A stretch of DNA of 64,000 nt from Lichenostomus cassidix (taxonomy: Eukaryota > Chordata > Aves > Passeriformes > Meliphagidae): contig CM039188.1 in assembly GCA_008360975.2 (NCBI GenBank), forward strand, positions 29,353,944 to 29,417,943, read 5' to 3'. The notes under the pieces are model-generated. The model had not been told where the DNA came from. It did no database searches and saw only the letters and a program-made list of their open reading frames with translations. Each line of letters starts with the position of its first letter. The first letter of the stretch is position 1. Of the stretch, positions 26,002 through 38,300 are shown piece by piece. Both the position numbers and the translations under genes were made by a program.

Positions 26002-26130
26002 GGGTGTGATCCTCCTCTAACTTACAACTGGTGTAAATCAATTTACAATTGATGTAGGACTGATATAGACCTGATGTGGCAGAGATTAAACCCCTATTGA
26101 AATCAATGGAGTTAGACAGGTATAAAACTT
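26002..26130. mobile_element. Old palindromic repeat, copy C
   Basis: The left part contains ACTGGTGTAAATCA and the right part carries CTATTGAAATCAATGGAG followed by TTAGACAGGTATAAAAC. These are the core and arm motifs of the dispersed fold-back family. The arms are longer and more mutated than in copies A and E. The limits are approximate, because no clean terminal inverted repeat is left. Confidence 0.5.
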
Positions 26131-27934
26131 GAGGCAAAGGAGTGGAGAACTAATCTGATTATCTCAGAGTTATGAAAACATCATTTATTTTCAGAATTGA
26201 CATACTTTGTGGTTTCTGCTGCTTGAGTCTCCAAACATTCCCTTATACTGAAAGTGCACTTGAAAACTTTAAAGATTTATTGCACAGCCCTCAGTTTGAG
26301 TAGGTAATTAATTGTGATGACTATTTATTTTGGAGCTGCTTTTGTATATTCTTGGAGAAAGAAGAAAGTTTGCTGCCAGGCAAGAAGGAATCTTTGTTTT
26401 GCTTCTTATAATTTGCGGCTATGTCAGTGGCTGATGCATGAAGTTATAGGAATAGCTGCAATTGCTTTTTCTTTGTGAAAATGAACCGAGCATTTCCTAG
26501 TCCTCAGGTTTTTTGTTATTTTTTTTCCCCTCCCAAGACTTTGGCATCTGTTGCTGTCAGATAATTTGTGGCATGGCCCACTTGACCCTTGGTTCATAGG
26601 TCGTCAGAATCTATATGAAGGGGGTTATTCTCTGCTATTGTTGAGCAAGGGATTTACATCCTAACTCGTATTAATGCTTGTAAATCTCTCATGCATCATT
26701 GACAAGAGGAGGCCTAAATTACAATCATATTTGCTTATGAATACTACCAGAGCACTGACACAATCCAAACAGGCATGGAAATGGAATATTTGAGGAAGAT
26801 GAAGTTTCAAGCGAGGTCTAACAGGAATCTGAACCTGCAAACCTTGCAGGAGTGCAACTAGTGACATACTTAGGAATACATTATTAATTGTTTTAAAAGA
26901 AGCAAAATGGTTAGGAGAGGTATTGCAGTCTTGTGGCAGCCTAGTCACAAATTGGAGAAACAGCTGCCTGAGCAGTGTGGGCAAACAGAGGGAAATGCAC
27001 CAAGTGTTGGGCTTGCTGGAATCAGAGAGCTCTGAGAGGAACTCATCATCACAGGCAGTTAAGCTGCTCTTGATAGAGCTTAAGAAAAAGAGCAATGGGA
27101 AATCAAATACTCTTATAAACACTACAAGCAGGCATGTTGCTGTCCACTCTCTGAGATCTATTTTTTATTATATCCATCTCCATCTTGGTGTCAGGTATTT
27201 GAAATAAAGCAGATATTTATTTAGAAAATCACAGCAAAAACTCCCTTCTTTTTGACTAACGCTTTTAAGAATGTCACTGGCAATCGATATCCCTTTGAGG
27301 AGAAATCCTTGAGTAAGATGTGCATTTCCTCAAACAAGAGCAAATCCTATGATGAATTCTGTGTGCCCTGCCTTTATTCAGTTATCATTAAATCCAAACT
27401 TGTCCTGACTCCTTAGAGTCTGTATTGAGGAAGGAGTTCAAAATTTGGATAACAAATTGATTGTGAAGCATTTAATCACTTTAAATGCAGAAGAGTTCTT
27501 GATAACTGTAGAAAAAAATTATCTCAACACATAGCAATGCAGAATTCAACCTAAAGTCTAAATATTTATACTAATCTATGCAGACAATTGTATATACTCT
27601 TCTTCAACTTTTTTAAAAGTCAAAATCAAAGACAGTGCAGTCAGTTAATCTGCAATTAAAATCAATGTATGCTTGCATATTCCATGATAAAATTAAGATA
27701 TCTTATGACTGCCCAAATCAGAAGAGAACTCCCAATTTTATCTCTGATTTTATCTCATCAGGACTTTTTACTGCTTTTTTCACCTGTAGGAGGACACCTG
27801 CACAAACTCTACCCTTCCCTAGACACAACATCAAGGACTTTGTCCTCAGGTCACTACACTGAGGCACTGAGGGCCTGGAGGAGCATTCCTCACTCACTCA
27901 AGGGATCCCTTTGGCTCACACGAGCTGGGGTAGC
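26131..27934. other. Unique non-coding DNA
   Basis: No gene recognised. A minus-strand open frame of 153 codons (26661-27122) overlaps a 94-codon frame on the other strand. Neither resembles a known protein. Confidence 0.6.
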
Positions 27935-27993
27935 TGCATCACTGCATTTTGTGTCACTGCGTCACTGCATTCTGTATCACTGCATCCATTGCC
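27935..27993. repeat. 23-bp tandem repeat, about 2.5 copies
   Basis: Units at 27935-27957 and 27958-27980 share the pattern TGCRTCACTGCATTYTGTRTCAC, and a third begins at 27981. The two full units differ at three positions, all transitions. It is a short minisatellite with no known function. Confidence 0.9.
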
Positions 27994-30090
27994 ACAAAAG
28001 TTACAAGTTCAGAAATTGAACAAACTTGAATAAGTGCTTCTTCCTAGAAGTAGTAATCTGTTATTTAAGAAATACATTTCACAACACTTTTCTTGTGTGC
28101 CTAAAGAATATTTTTCCATTATTATTGAAGAAGCTGAAATATTATATAAAAATAATAATTTAAAAGTATTAGTTATTTACAAAGGATTTTATTCCTTACT
28201 TAGATATTCATGGATATTTGCTGAGAAATTTTTTGAGAGCTCATTGTCCCTTAACTTAGGACCTATTTATTTTAGATAAATGCTCATTATCTGGATGTTT
28301 CAAAGAACAAAACAGATGCATCTTTCCATCTGAGGAGCAAAACCTCTTCCCACACTGGTTACCTTGTCTAATTCTTAATGAATGATGAACATATGATGAA
28401 TTTTATACCACCTGTAGGGTAAGGATGTATGTGCATACACATAATATATCCTGTATCATGGATACACTATTAAACTAGCATAATCACAAGGAACAAAAAA
28501 GGGATATTAAAGAAACACTTTTAAATTAAATGCTGTCAGAGATGTATGTGGGTTTAAGGCAGTCCATTTTATGGATATTATGTCTCATCATTTAAACTCC
28601 AGGTTAAATATCAGAACAAATCACTCTTTTGTAGGAAATAATAGAAAAACAAAGAAATGTAACTTAAGCACAATTCAATTAGATGCGAGGGAATTGAGCA
28701 CCTCAATTCTTAATGAAATTAATGATCTTTTATAATCACAAATGGCCAGACCTTAATTTTACTTGCTATTTAAAAGATGACACCTAGAGTAAAGTCATGT
28801 CCCATAAACCATTAAGTGTCTCTGGGACTCAGGAAAGACTGTCCCTTCCTGGATTAGTAAGAGAGTGTCTTGACACACCTTTAATACTTCCAATACCAAG
28901 ACAGCTCAATTATGACTGCAAGATTTTGATTAAAAGGTAAGTGGAGCATCCCAAAGCCAAATGAGATCAAGCAAAGGGCACTCATTAGCTTCAGTGGAAT
29001 ATGGCATCTGCCTAAAAGCCTCATCAACAGCCATTGTCATATGCAGTTGCTCTGAATTTTTACAGACTTGGTTATAGATAAGTCCAAAATAATAGAGGAG
29101 TGATTTTTAAATTATGTTAATCTTAGTTAAATATTAAAAAAATTTTTCCTAATGTCTAAGCAAAACCTACATCTCCCTGAAATCCCTTTACCTTCTGTTA
29201 ACCATCTGAACAATAGCTTATTTTACTCCTTTTCCCAGATATCTTTCATCAATTTCATGCCTATTATCTCACTCATTTAAGGGCTTATCAGAAAGAATTT
29301 GAAATAATATATTTTAATAATCTGTGTGAATTGTCTTCAAAACAGAAATCTTTCCAGCAACAGCTGAGTTAGAATTGACTTCCAAAAAAATTACTCTCAC
29401 AATAAAGAAAGATAAACTTCTATTATCTGAGAAATAATAGTCTGAGAAAGTTAAACTGGGACAGTCACCCCAAATTTTAGTTACAGAAGTTGGGAGACAG
29501 GGATTCTTGTGCACTATAAGATTGCACAAAAGGAAGAGGTTAAGTATCCTGGGATTTTGGTTTCACCCAAATAAGTGCAGACTGACTTGTGGCATTGACT
29601 TCCAAGCTTGTACAACTACATGTCAAATGAAAAAGTGAATGAAGCAATATTGGAAATGTCAGTGTATCAGAGCCTGAACAATAGCAGTATTTCGGCAAAA
29701 CTTCCACCCTATTTTGTAAACCCTGTAAGCTTTCTGAGCAGAGGAATAATGACTATTTCTTCATATCCCCTTATTATAACTTTCTTACAAATAGTTCTTG
29801 ACAGTAGAGTCATTATCCCAAACTTCCAGAATACAAAAAATTATACATATTGAGTGACTTTTGTTCTTTCCGTGTGACCCTCCCATTATAACCAGATGGT
29901 AAATTGCTGCATTTTTCCTCCTAAAGGGCTGGGAAGATGTAGCCCATACTGACTTAATCTGAGGTTGATGAAGTGGTTTGTATTTGAGATAACAAGATTA
30001 GATTATCACAGTTTATTAGTTTAAAGTCTTTCTGACAGAGCCTTGTGTTACCTGGTATTAAACCATGAATCATCTCTGCGTGCATTCCAC
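27994..30090. other. Unique A+T-rich non-coding DNA
   Basis: About 2.1 kb of very A+T-rich sequence with dense stops, no gene and no clear repeat. A possible very weak fold-back relic (CTTCAGTGGAATATGG, about 28991-29006) is not strong enough to list separately. Confidence 0.65.
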
Positions 30091-30177
30091 GGGCCAGATT
30101 TTCCCCTGGTGTAAAATGAGACAACTCCACCATGTCCTCAGAGCTGTCCCTGCCAAGGCCAGCTGAGGATGTGGCCC
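30091..30177. mobile_element. Old palindromic repeat, copy D
   Basis: It begins GGGCCAGATTTTCCCCTGG, continues TGTAAAATG and ACAACTCCAC, and ends GGCCAGCTGAGGATGTGGCC. The two ends are imperfect inverted copies. The order of end, GTGTAA block, centre and inverted end matches the palindromic family seen elsewhere in the window. At 87 bp it is close to a full-length but diverged copy. Confidence 0.6.
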
Positions 30178-32321
30178 TCATCTCACAACATGGTTTTGAA
30201 ACATCAGGCTTTAGAGAGTTCACCAGCTTGATCTACCTTACCAGTCCTGGTTAGTCATGCCCTGGGGGTAGCCGTGGTGATCTCCGTTCAGTCTGTACTT
30301 CTGGAATGGAATTGTTTGGAAATAATTCTTTCAGCTGCACACCTTGCTTTTGGGAAGTTTGCCAAGAGGCTTCTTGCTCTGTTTTGAAATAAAGACTCAC
30401 ATCTCTACTGAAATTTTGGCTCTATTCCCTGTTGCAGAATTTTCAGTAAGTTATTAGGTGCATCATTACCCCACTTCATTTCCTGGCTGCTCTGGCTACC
30501 ACCCTCATACTTCTACACAGAAACCATCAAGATCTTTTCCTCAGCCCTATCCCTCAGTGCCTGATCCAAATCCCCCAGAACTACATTTGAAGTTTCCCAG
30601 CAAACTTACTCAGACTCCTAAGAGAAAGTAAAAGAAGATATCTAAAGTTTTTGATTGTGAAATCTTTTATGCCACAGGTTGAGATGCTGGAGTGAGCACA
30701 GAGGAGCAGCAGGGAGATGAGATTTTCATTACTGTAATGTCTTCTACAGGCTTTTCCTCTGTCTCTCTACCTACAGGAAGGAAAAACTCTTGGGGAGCAC
30801 CTAGACAGGGACTTTTTTGTTTCCATGTGGACCATACTGCTTCTTACTGAAAATGAGCAACTGACTTCACTGGAAACTTTATACAGATTGCTCAGATTTA
30901 TGGTTTCCAAGGAGAAAATAAACTTTGAAGATGTGAAATAATTATTTGTGGGTCTCTATGTTTACTATGGGTCTCTGCAGCTCTTCTATAATATACCAGA
31001 GTGGGGTATCATGCTGATTCACATTTCTGCATGCTCTGTGTTCAGTCTCATAGGATGCCATGGTAGATCAAGAGCAGGAGAAAAGATGAGCACAGAGAGT
31101 TTTCTCTGAATAATGCAGATGGGTCTTCCTTTGGAAGCAGCTGGCTAAAAAAAAAAAAGATTTTTCTAGAGAGAAGGAAAAACTGAATGCACTGGGAGCA
31201 TCTTCCATCCAAATATGCCTACTTTGGAAGGCTGATAAAATCAAATAGCAGGCAATCTCTCCTTAGCCCATGCCTCCAGCCCACATCTTGAACTCTGGTA
31301 AATAATCTCACTCTCTCTTTCTGGACTTCTGCTCCATATTGCATGTCCTATGCTTCCCTCTCCCCAGTCTACCAAATATTCCTCAATGGCCAGGCACTGT
31401 GCTTTTTGGGTGCTGACACGTTTCTTGGCTTTGATTTGGAGACTGCTATAGTTTCATAAGTGACTCTCAGTGCTTCTTTACAGCTCTCTGGAATGGAGGG
31501 CAGCTGTTACACCTCAGGCCTCAAAACCATTTTGTCCAGCCAACACCAACTTCTTCATCACCTCGTTGAGCCAGCACTGGTCCTAAACACTCATGCTGTT
31601 GCCTTGTCCTCTGGACTCTAACATCCTTCTGAGCCTGCTGTTTTCCTCTTCTCCTATTGCTTTGGTATTTCCTTCATCTCAAACAGACACAAAATACTCA
31701 TGAACCAATGTCAGTGAAATCCCCTTCAATACTCGTTTTTCCTTCAGGTCATAAAACCTGTCTGTATTTGGGATGGAATTTGCTGTTCTTTCAGCTGTTT
31801 GGTTCTATAAAGGACCTTTGCTACTACTTGTATTAATCATTTCAAGTAGTGGACAATTATAACTCCCAGAAACCTGCCTGATTTTTTTTCAGTTTCTTTG
31901 CTCCAGCTGAGACTTTCAGCTTGGATGCCTTCTGGGTTCTGAGAAACAGAACTTGCCCCATGCGACACCAAGGGTTTCCTTCGAAGTTTTTCTCCTCAGT
32001 GTTAATGACCTTCAATAGAGAACCTCTTAAAACAAAACTAGGCAAAGAAAGCACCTATCAGAAATCATGTGTTTGGTCCTAAACAGAAGCTTGGGAAGAG
32101 AGGTTGGTTGAGCTTTTTGTCTCTGATTTGACAGGAATTTGTTAGAGGGCATAAAAGAGAGGGTAGAGAGGAAGGACAGAAAGATTCCTAGAATACTACA
32201 AGAATTCCTACTCTACCAACTCTTTTTAGGGGAACAGCAGTAGTTCTTCAAAGAAAGGCATGGCTCTGCTTACAAGAGTTTCAGAATATTAATTAGCCAG
32301 TCTTTGCCAAGTGCTTGGAAA
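30178..32321. other. Unique non-coding DNA
   Basis: No gene recognised. From 31.25 to 31.75 kb the plus strand is pyrimidine-rich. A 12-base A run lies near 31148. Open frames are below 70 codons. Confidence 0.65.
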
Positions 32322-32515
32322 CAGAACCATGGAATAGTTTGGGTTGGCAGAGACTTTTGAATGTCATCTAGTCCAAGCCCCCTGCTATGAGCAGAGATAT
32401 CTCTGACTCCAACAGGTTGTTCAGAGCCCTGTCCAACCTAGCCTTCAGTGTTTCCAGGGATGAGCTTTCAGGGATGAGCTCTGGTAAGCCACTTGGGAAT
32501 CCTCTCACTGACCTC
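32322..32515 (-). mobile_element. CR1 LINE 3' end fragment
   Basis: Read on the plus strand, the segment is the inverted 3' end of a CR1 retrotransposon. It starts with a CAGAACCATGGAATAGTTTG block. GGGTTGGCAGAGAC, ATCTAGTCCAAGCCCCCTGC, AGGTTGTTCAGAGCCC and TCCAACCTAGCCTTCAGTG blocks follow, in the order of avian CR1 consensus sequences. The element therefore lies on the minus strand and is 5'-truncated, which is the normal outcome of CR1 insertion. It contains only the 3' untranslated region and perhaps a few last codons. The right limit is uncertain because similarity fades after about 32480, where a GGGATGAGCT block is duplicated. It is an old, inactive copy. Confidence 0.85.
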
Positions 32516-35500
32516 AACTGCCATCTAGACCAGATCTCAACAGGGATTTTAAAAGATTTTTTTTCACAAAAGTATCAGAAACAGTTTCAGTTCAGTGCTG
32601 GGAAATGAGACACTCGGCACTAACAGATTTAATATTCATCTTGTCACATACTAGGTTGCCCTACTGATCTTTGAGCTGCTCACACAAAAAGCACCCTATC
32701 AAGTTTCTGCTGAAATCTCTTCAATGTTCAGCAGCATGACCGTACAGAGGAATATACAGAAGAGTTTTAAACTCTTACTTCAGAACAGGAAATTATTTTT
32801 CCCCAAAATGTTGATGCACTGTTTACAGATAAAATGGCAAAATGCAGTAAATATATGCTTATGGGTACATTATATTGTGTATTGATATAAAGATTAATTT
32901 TAAAATATTTTTATTTGAAATTTAGGAACATTAAAATGAAAGTTAAATGCTCTTTCTGATGAAAACATATCCCAAATATAAATGAAATTTTGTTATCTAT
33001 GTGTACTCAGCTTTGCTTGAAATGCTGTTAAATCTTCAGACTATCTAACCAGTAATAATTTGGATGTCTAGAAAGCCTTCCAGGCTTCATGAGGGTTTTT
33101 TCCTGGCTCTTCATAGACATTAATTAAAGCTGTGAGAAACTCTGCAATCTTGGTACTACTTACACCCACTTAATACCACTTCACAGGCTACATCTAAGGC
33201 CAAACAGCAAATCAGTAAAAAAAACAGTGTAAGAATTGGGGTATTGGTACTCCTGAGACCTGCCTGAGCTGTTGGGCATTGTCTTCTGCCAGACCACATT
33301 ATCAGTTATGGAAAATAACTTTTGATTGCTCACAGAACCATCTGAGTACAGTAGCTATTAACACTTATCAAAAAAGGTTGTGTTAATGACACCCAGGCTG
33401 AAGGAAAAAGCCCCAAACTTGTAAATGTGCTATTGACAGGTAATTTCATTAAATCTGGTTTCACTTTATTTGGGTTATATATTCCATTTAATAAAAACTT
33501 TATCATAAAGATCTAAATCTGTGAAGAAAGACATTTAAGCAATTCTTTATTATCTCTGCTGGTCCATTAAAATAAATCACATCTATCCCTTCCCCTATTA
33601 TTTCAGGGAGTGCAAGGGCTGATATATTTTGGCATAATTGCTTTGGCATCCCAGGTTTACTCTGTCACTGCAGTTGTGCAAGTGCAACATTAAAGGAGTA
33701 ATCATCTTTTTTGCTGTATGGCCAATCACCATGGTATAGAAGCAATAAATAGTCTGCAGATTTTGTAATACATAAACTTTTCAACAATTGCATTGGCAAT
33801 TTTTTTGATAAAGACAGATGTCAGGCTGCACCCAGTTTATTCATGCACTGTAAGGTGTTCTCTGGCTTCCTAATTTATTAACAATGGCCATTTGTTACAC
33901 TGACAACTTAGAAAAACAGATTACTTAGAAGTTATGATGGGGTAATTCTGCTTCTTGGAGCCTCTGTAATGAATCACCATTTTCCCTCCCTCCCTTGACC
34001 TAATTTCAAAATCATGTACCTGTGTAAAATATTGTGATGAGAATTGTGTCTAATTATCTTCTAAATTTTTCTCTTAATTGCTAGAAGGATGCCCATTCTT
34101 GAATAAGGGAGGTATTCATGATGTAATAGTGTTAGAGAGTCCTTGAAATCTAGATTAATTATTAGTTGTGTGGACTTCAGAGAGTTTTTGATGTATTCAT
34201 TTGCATTCACAAAGATGGCTTTTTAATTAAAGAGAGTTTTTGAACTTATACAAATGAGCCTTTTGCAAATGTCCCTAGAAACGTGAAAAGTGTTAAAAGT
34301 GAGAAGAATCGAAGTTGTTCTGAAACATCACCTCCTGCTGCAAACACTGAGTGACCAAAAGCATTTGAAACACCAGACCTCATGTCAGCAGCTCTAGCGG
34401 ATCTCCAAGACATTATAAAAATTCTCCAAGAATTATAAAAGCCTGTGCTTGTTTCAAATACCATGGAAATGGTTCTGTACAAAAGGGCAATGTAAGAATA
34501 TCTGATTTCCATTTCAGCTTCCACCACAGCATATGTTTCTACCTTTACCTGCATGCTTATTTTTTCCTCTTTAGAAATTAGATCCTCTTTGCCAAGGACT
34601 CCAATGTTAAATGTTTCCTCATTGTAACTCTTATGATCCCTTGTTGCCACCTCAGACTTCTGATTTTTCTTTCTTTCTTTTTCTTTGTTCGAGATCAAGA
34701 GAACAAACCGAAAGCTCTCAGTCCCCAGGTCTGTTTCACAGATTTATAAATGGTACCATATTTCCTGTATTACAGGCATTCAGTTCTTAATGCAGCCTAA
34801 CATCTAATTTACAATTTTGACTGCTGCTACATATCGAATTTGAGCAGATGTCTTTACTGAGCTGTCTGTTGTGATGCCTAAATAATTTTCCTCAGAAGTT
34901 CTCAGCAAATTCAGATCCCAGAGGAGTGAATACGTAGTTTAATTTGTACCTTTTAAAGTAAATTATTTTGTAAAGGAGTAGAATCTCATCTGACAGAATA
35001 CTTCCTGATCTCCTCATTTTTTGTGAGATCCACCCAGAGCCACTCTGCCTGGGCTGGCAGCCTAATTTTAATTCTCAGCATGAGCACAACATCAGCCCCT
35101 TATAACAGCTGTGGTTCTGCTCCAGAGCTGTGCCATGGTGAGACTGCGACCTTTAAACCTCCTCCATGGTCCTGTCTCCTCCACAGCTCCCACTCACACA
35201 CAAAACTGTGATCCAGACTTACAGGTGTCTTCAATTTGGTCTTGTGATGACTTTTTAAAGTCTGCATCACAGAGATCCACTGATCTTCCCCTGTCTCCTC
35301 TTGTTTAAGTCTTTGTAAAGGGGGAATAAAACACACTTACTTGCATTTATTTCCTCCTTTGCTTTTCTTAAAGATAAAGAGGTTCAGGGTGCCCACCATT
35401 ATCTTCATAGCTTTTTCCGTAAGTTTAAACTGGCCATTAAAACTAGCTACCTGAACAAATACTGTATCCACTTAGAGCACATCTATTTCATGTTTCATTT

Positions 35501-36498
35501 CCAAGAGAATTAATGTTTGATTTAAATTTCCCTAAGACAAATTAAATATTTGGCTGGATCAGGGATATTTTTTATTTTTAGTTTTGTTCATGCCTTCTGT
35601 TTTCAGGTCTTTTGTCTCTGATGATGTCTAAACTTGATGACATGTGCAAGGTACAGGGTAATGTAGGTATTAATCTTTCAGTTTGTTAGAAAATAACATT
35701 AAAAGCTATTCTGCTTCCCATTCCTCTTCTATGTTTATTCATCTTTTCATTTTTGAAAGTGTTTCTTTTCTGTTCTGAAGCACTCAAATAATTAATTTCA
35801 GCATCTGGTTACTTGTTTTTCCAATTTCTTGAAGCTCTCAGACATGGCACCATATATTCCCACCTTCCAGAAACTTTTCCTTATTTGTTTCACTTGGGAA
35901 AAAGTTTAATTTTCAAATAATATCTTCTGTTGCTTGAATAGATGTTTGCAACATGGATTTTGACTGTTTCTTCCCTGGTATCTTTCCCACTCTGTAATTG
36001 TATTTGGTATGAATTACGAACACTATCCATGGTTCTGTGAGTATTTCTTTAAATATACTCCATGTTGATTTCCCTCCCTAAATCTTCCCTTTAGTATACT
36101 TCTATGGAAACAAACAATGCATTTTTTTCTTTCCTTTCACATGCATACATATCTAGGTATAAATTGCATGAAAGCCAAATCATGCTTATTCATACTCTGA
36201 TGACAGAGCCATTTAAGGTCTCATTCCATGTCCCAGCTCATGTCCCATGGCAGAGGGATTGTTCTGAGCAGCAGCACCTTATGTCACCTGGCTACTAATT
36301 TCCCTGACCATCTTCTAAGGCAACACTCAACCAGCTAAGCCAGGACACTCAAAGGCATTTGCTCTTCACGATATTTTTTTGTTGTCCTCCTTCCAGTGAC
36401 TTCCAGTGACCTGCAGCAGCATTGGAATTTTTCCTATCAGTTTCTGCTGCTCTCAGCCTTGCTGTGAGTTGTGAATTTTACCTGTGAGGTTTCTACAT
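32516..36498. other. Unique A+T-rich non-coding DNA
   Basis: About 4 kb with no gene call. A 150-codon minus-strand open frame (34246-34698) is the best frame here. It has a charged N-terminal half and a hydrophobic C-terminus but no known domain. Two exact 13-bp direct repeats (AGAGAGTTTTTGA at 34179 and 34231) lie next to it. Nothing else stands out. Confidence 0.6.
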
Positions 36499-36520
36499 CA
36501 AGGTCTGCATGAAGACCTTG
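36499..36520. repeat. Short hairpin, 8-bp perfect arms
   Basis: CAAGGTCT (36499-36506) and AGACCTTG (36513-36520) are perfect inverted copies around a 6-base loop. Too short to call a terminator or an RNA gene in a vertebrate genome; chance is possible. Confidence 0.7.
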
Positions 36521-36910
36521 AGACCCCCTGAAGTTCTCTTTGAAAAACAAGAGGAAGAAAAACACACACCTGAATGAATATTTAATAGCTGGATAGTCAG
36601 GGCCCAGGAGATGAGACCCAGAGGTTCAAGCTGCAATTGTATCTGCTTTCAAGGAGCACCTTGAACCTGAACTTCTGACAGCTGGGTGAAAGAGGCACTC
36701 AACAGACTTGTGGAGTCTGTCTTAAAGCTGCTTCTCTTTTTTTGGAATAAAAGTAAAGAATATTAGTACAAAATGTGAGGGAGTTAATGATCAGTGGTGC
36801 TATCACTAATTTGTTTTTCTCACTTTGAAAGCTTTATTCAAATTGATATTTTTCTATGGAAGATTCTGCTTTGTCCAAGACAGACTAAAGTGGAGAACTC
36901 TCTCTTAGTG

Positions 36911-36932
36911 GACTCTCTAATACTAGAGAGTC
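36911..36932. repeat. 22-bp near-perfect palindrome
   Basis: GACTCTCTAATACTAGAGAGTC has perfect 8-bp arms around a 6-base centre that is itself almost symmetric. No known binding site is recognised. Confidence 0.8.
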
Positions 36933-38039
36933 TAAAAATTCCCACCCACACACAATTCCATTGAGCCATCTTCTTTTAAACTTCACAGGTGAGTATCTGC
37001 ACTTAGCTTCAGAAAACATTCCTGCTGGGTTGCAGACATTTACCCATCCCTGATTTGAAATATAGATTTTACTCATGTACTTAGACCCACAGTTGGTGCT
37101 GAACCAAATTCCTTGATCTAGCACTTTTATTGTGTATAGAATTCATCTGGTTTTAACATTTCCTCAAATCTTTGGTTTAAATAAATCTTCCCAAAATATT
37201 CATGGTCTTCCTGGAAGGCAGTCTGTTTTCATGTTGCTTAAAATGTAAACCATCCGTGCAATGTAAATGCAAACCTCCAGGCAATTCATTTTCTAATTTG
37301 TTTTCTCCCACATTGGAAACACAAGAACATGTACTTCATTTACATCTATTATTACTATATTATAGATATTGTTATTATTATTAACATTATTATTATTATT
37401 TACTCTGGGGGTGCTATGTAGCCTCAGGCAGATACATTGTAAATTGAAACCAGATGTCCAACGAGTTGATGGCACAGAGATTTCCAAGCAGGACTGAAAT
37501 GTTTTCCTAAAATTCACAATGCTGCAGACAAACTAACGTGAATCTGTGTGACAAACACGGAACAGATCACAGCAAGCCTGAAATAATGTCACATATCACT
37601 TTGTGTTTACACAAAACTCCCACTTTTCACAGTTTTCTGTTTGCTCTTCAAACACAGAGTGAAAAAATAACAAAACAATTAGGGAAGGCAAGAGGTTACA
37701 GTAAGATTAGAAAACAGGGAAGGTACATTCGGAAGCCATTAACAACCCAACGCTACTAACTAAAGCTAGCTTTAAGATAGTCTCTCCAGGGAGGATACTT
37801 CAAAGATCCTCAAATAAAAAAGGCAATTTATTGGCTAAGTGATCTTCTTAGAGGCCCCAAATTTCCTACCCAGCCCATTTGTTTTCCGTTCCTCTTAAAT
37901 TTTAAAGTCACCTTTGCAATTGCTCAAGATCTTTAAGGAATTTTTTTTAGAAATCACACTAATTGGCCTATTTTTACTCCCCTCTCTTTGCCCTTAAAGA
38001 CTACGAAGCTTGGTGCCTAAAAATAAGTCGGAGTGAGCT
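36933..38039. other. Non-coding DNA with an ATT microsatellite
   Basis: No gene recognised. It contains the imperfect TTA/ATT array at 37345-37402. Outside that it is unique A+T-rich sequence. Confidence 0.6.
37345..37402. repeat. (ATT)n microsatellite, interrupted
   Basis: ATT/TTA trinucleotides extend over about 58 bp with several interruptions (TATAGATATTG, AACATT). The right end holds the cleanest run of five units. Confidence 0.9.
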
Positions 38040-38300
38040 GAAGTCTGTGCTCTCCAGATGGTTATCAGCAAGAGAGTTCCCTTTCCACCCCGCGCAGGTT
38101 ACCTGCGCCGCCAAGTTTAACCATTGCGGCGGAGCTGAGAGCAGAGCACCAGAATGTAGGGCACCAACCCACCCCTGCTGCGGCTATTTCCCACCCAGAC
38201 GGGGGCTGTGCTCTCCCCTCAGCCCCTGCCACTTCCACAGCCTGGAATGTTGCAGCAGATCGAGGAAGAACCGAGCCAATCCCTCCTGCAAAGCTCTCCT
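38040..38300. promoter_or_regulatory. Small CpG-rich patch, weak CpG island
   Basis: About a dozen CpG dinucleotides fall in 260 bp, whereas the flanking kilobases have almost none. The centre holds a 17-bp palindrome GCGCAGGTTACCTGCGC (38092-38108; perfect 8-bp arms around one T) and a CCGCC...GGCGG inverted pair just downstream (38108-38131). The palindrome contains two inverted CAGGT half-sites, which resemble the E-box-like sites bound by ZEB or Snail zinc-finger repressors. This binding is inference only. It is too short for standard CpG-island thresholds, but it is the second candidate regulatory region in the window. An open frame over it (37963-38304) is not recognisable. Confidence 0.45.

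Noticed and set aside
28960..29020. Another fold-back family copy
   Set aside because: Only a short core-like block is visible, with no matching ends.
33880..33896. Inverted pair of SOX-like sites (AACAATGGCCATTTGTT)
   Set aside because: The right half has an extra T and does not fit the consensus; single short motif in A+T-rich DNA.
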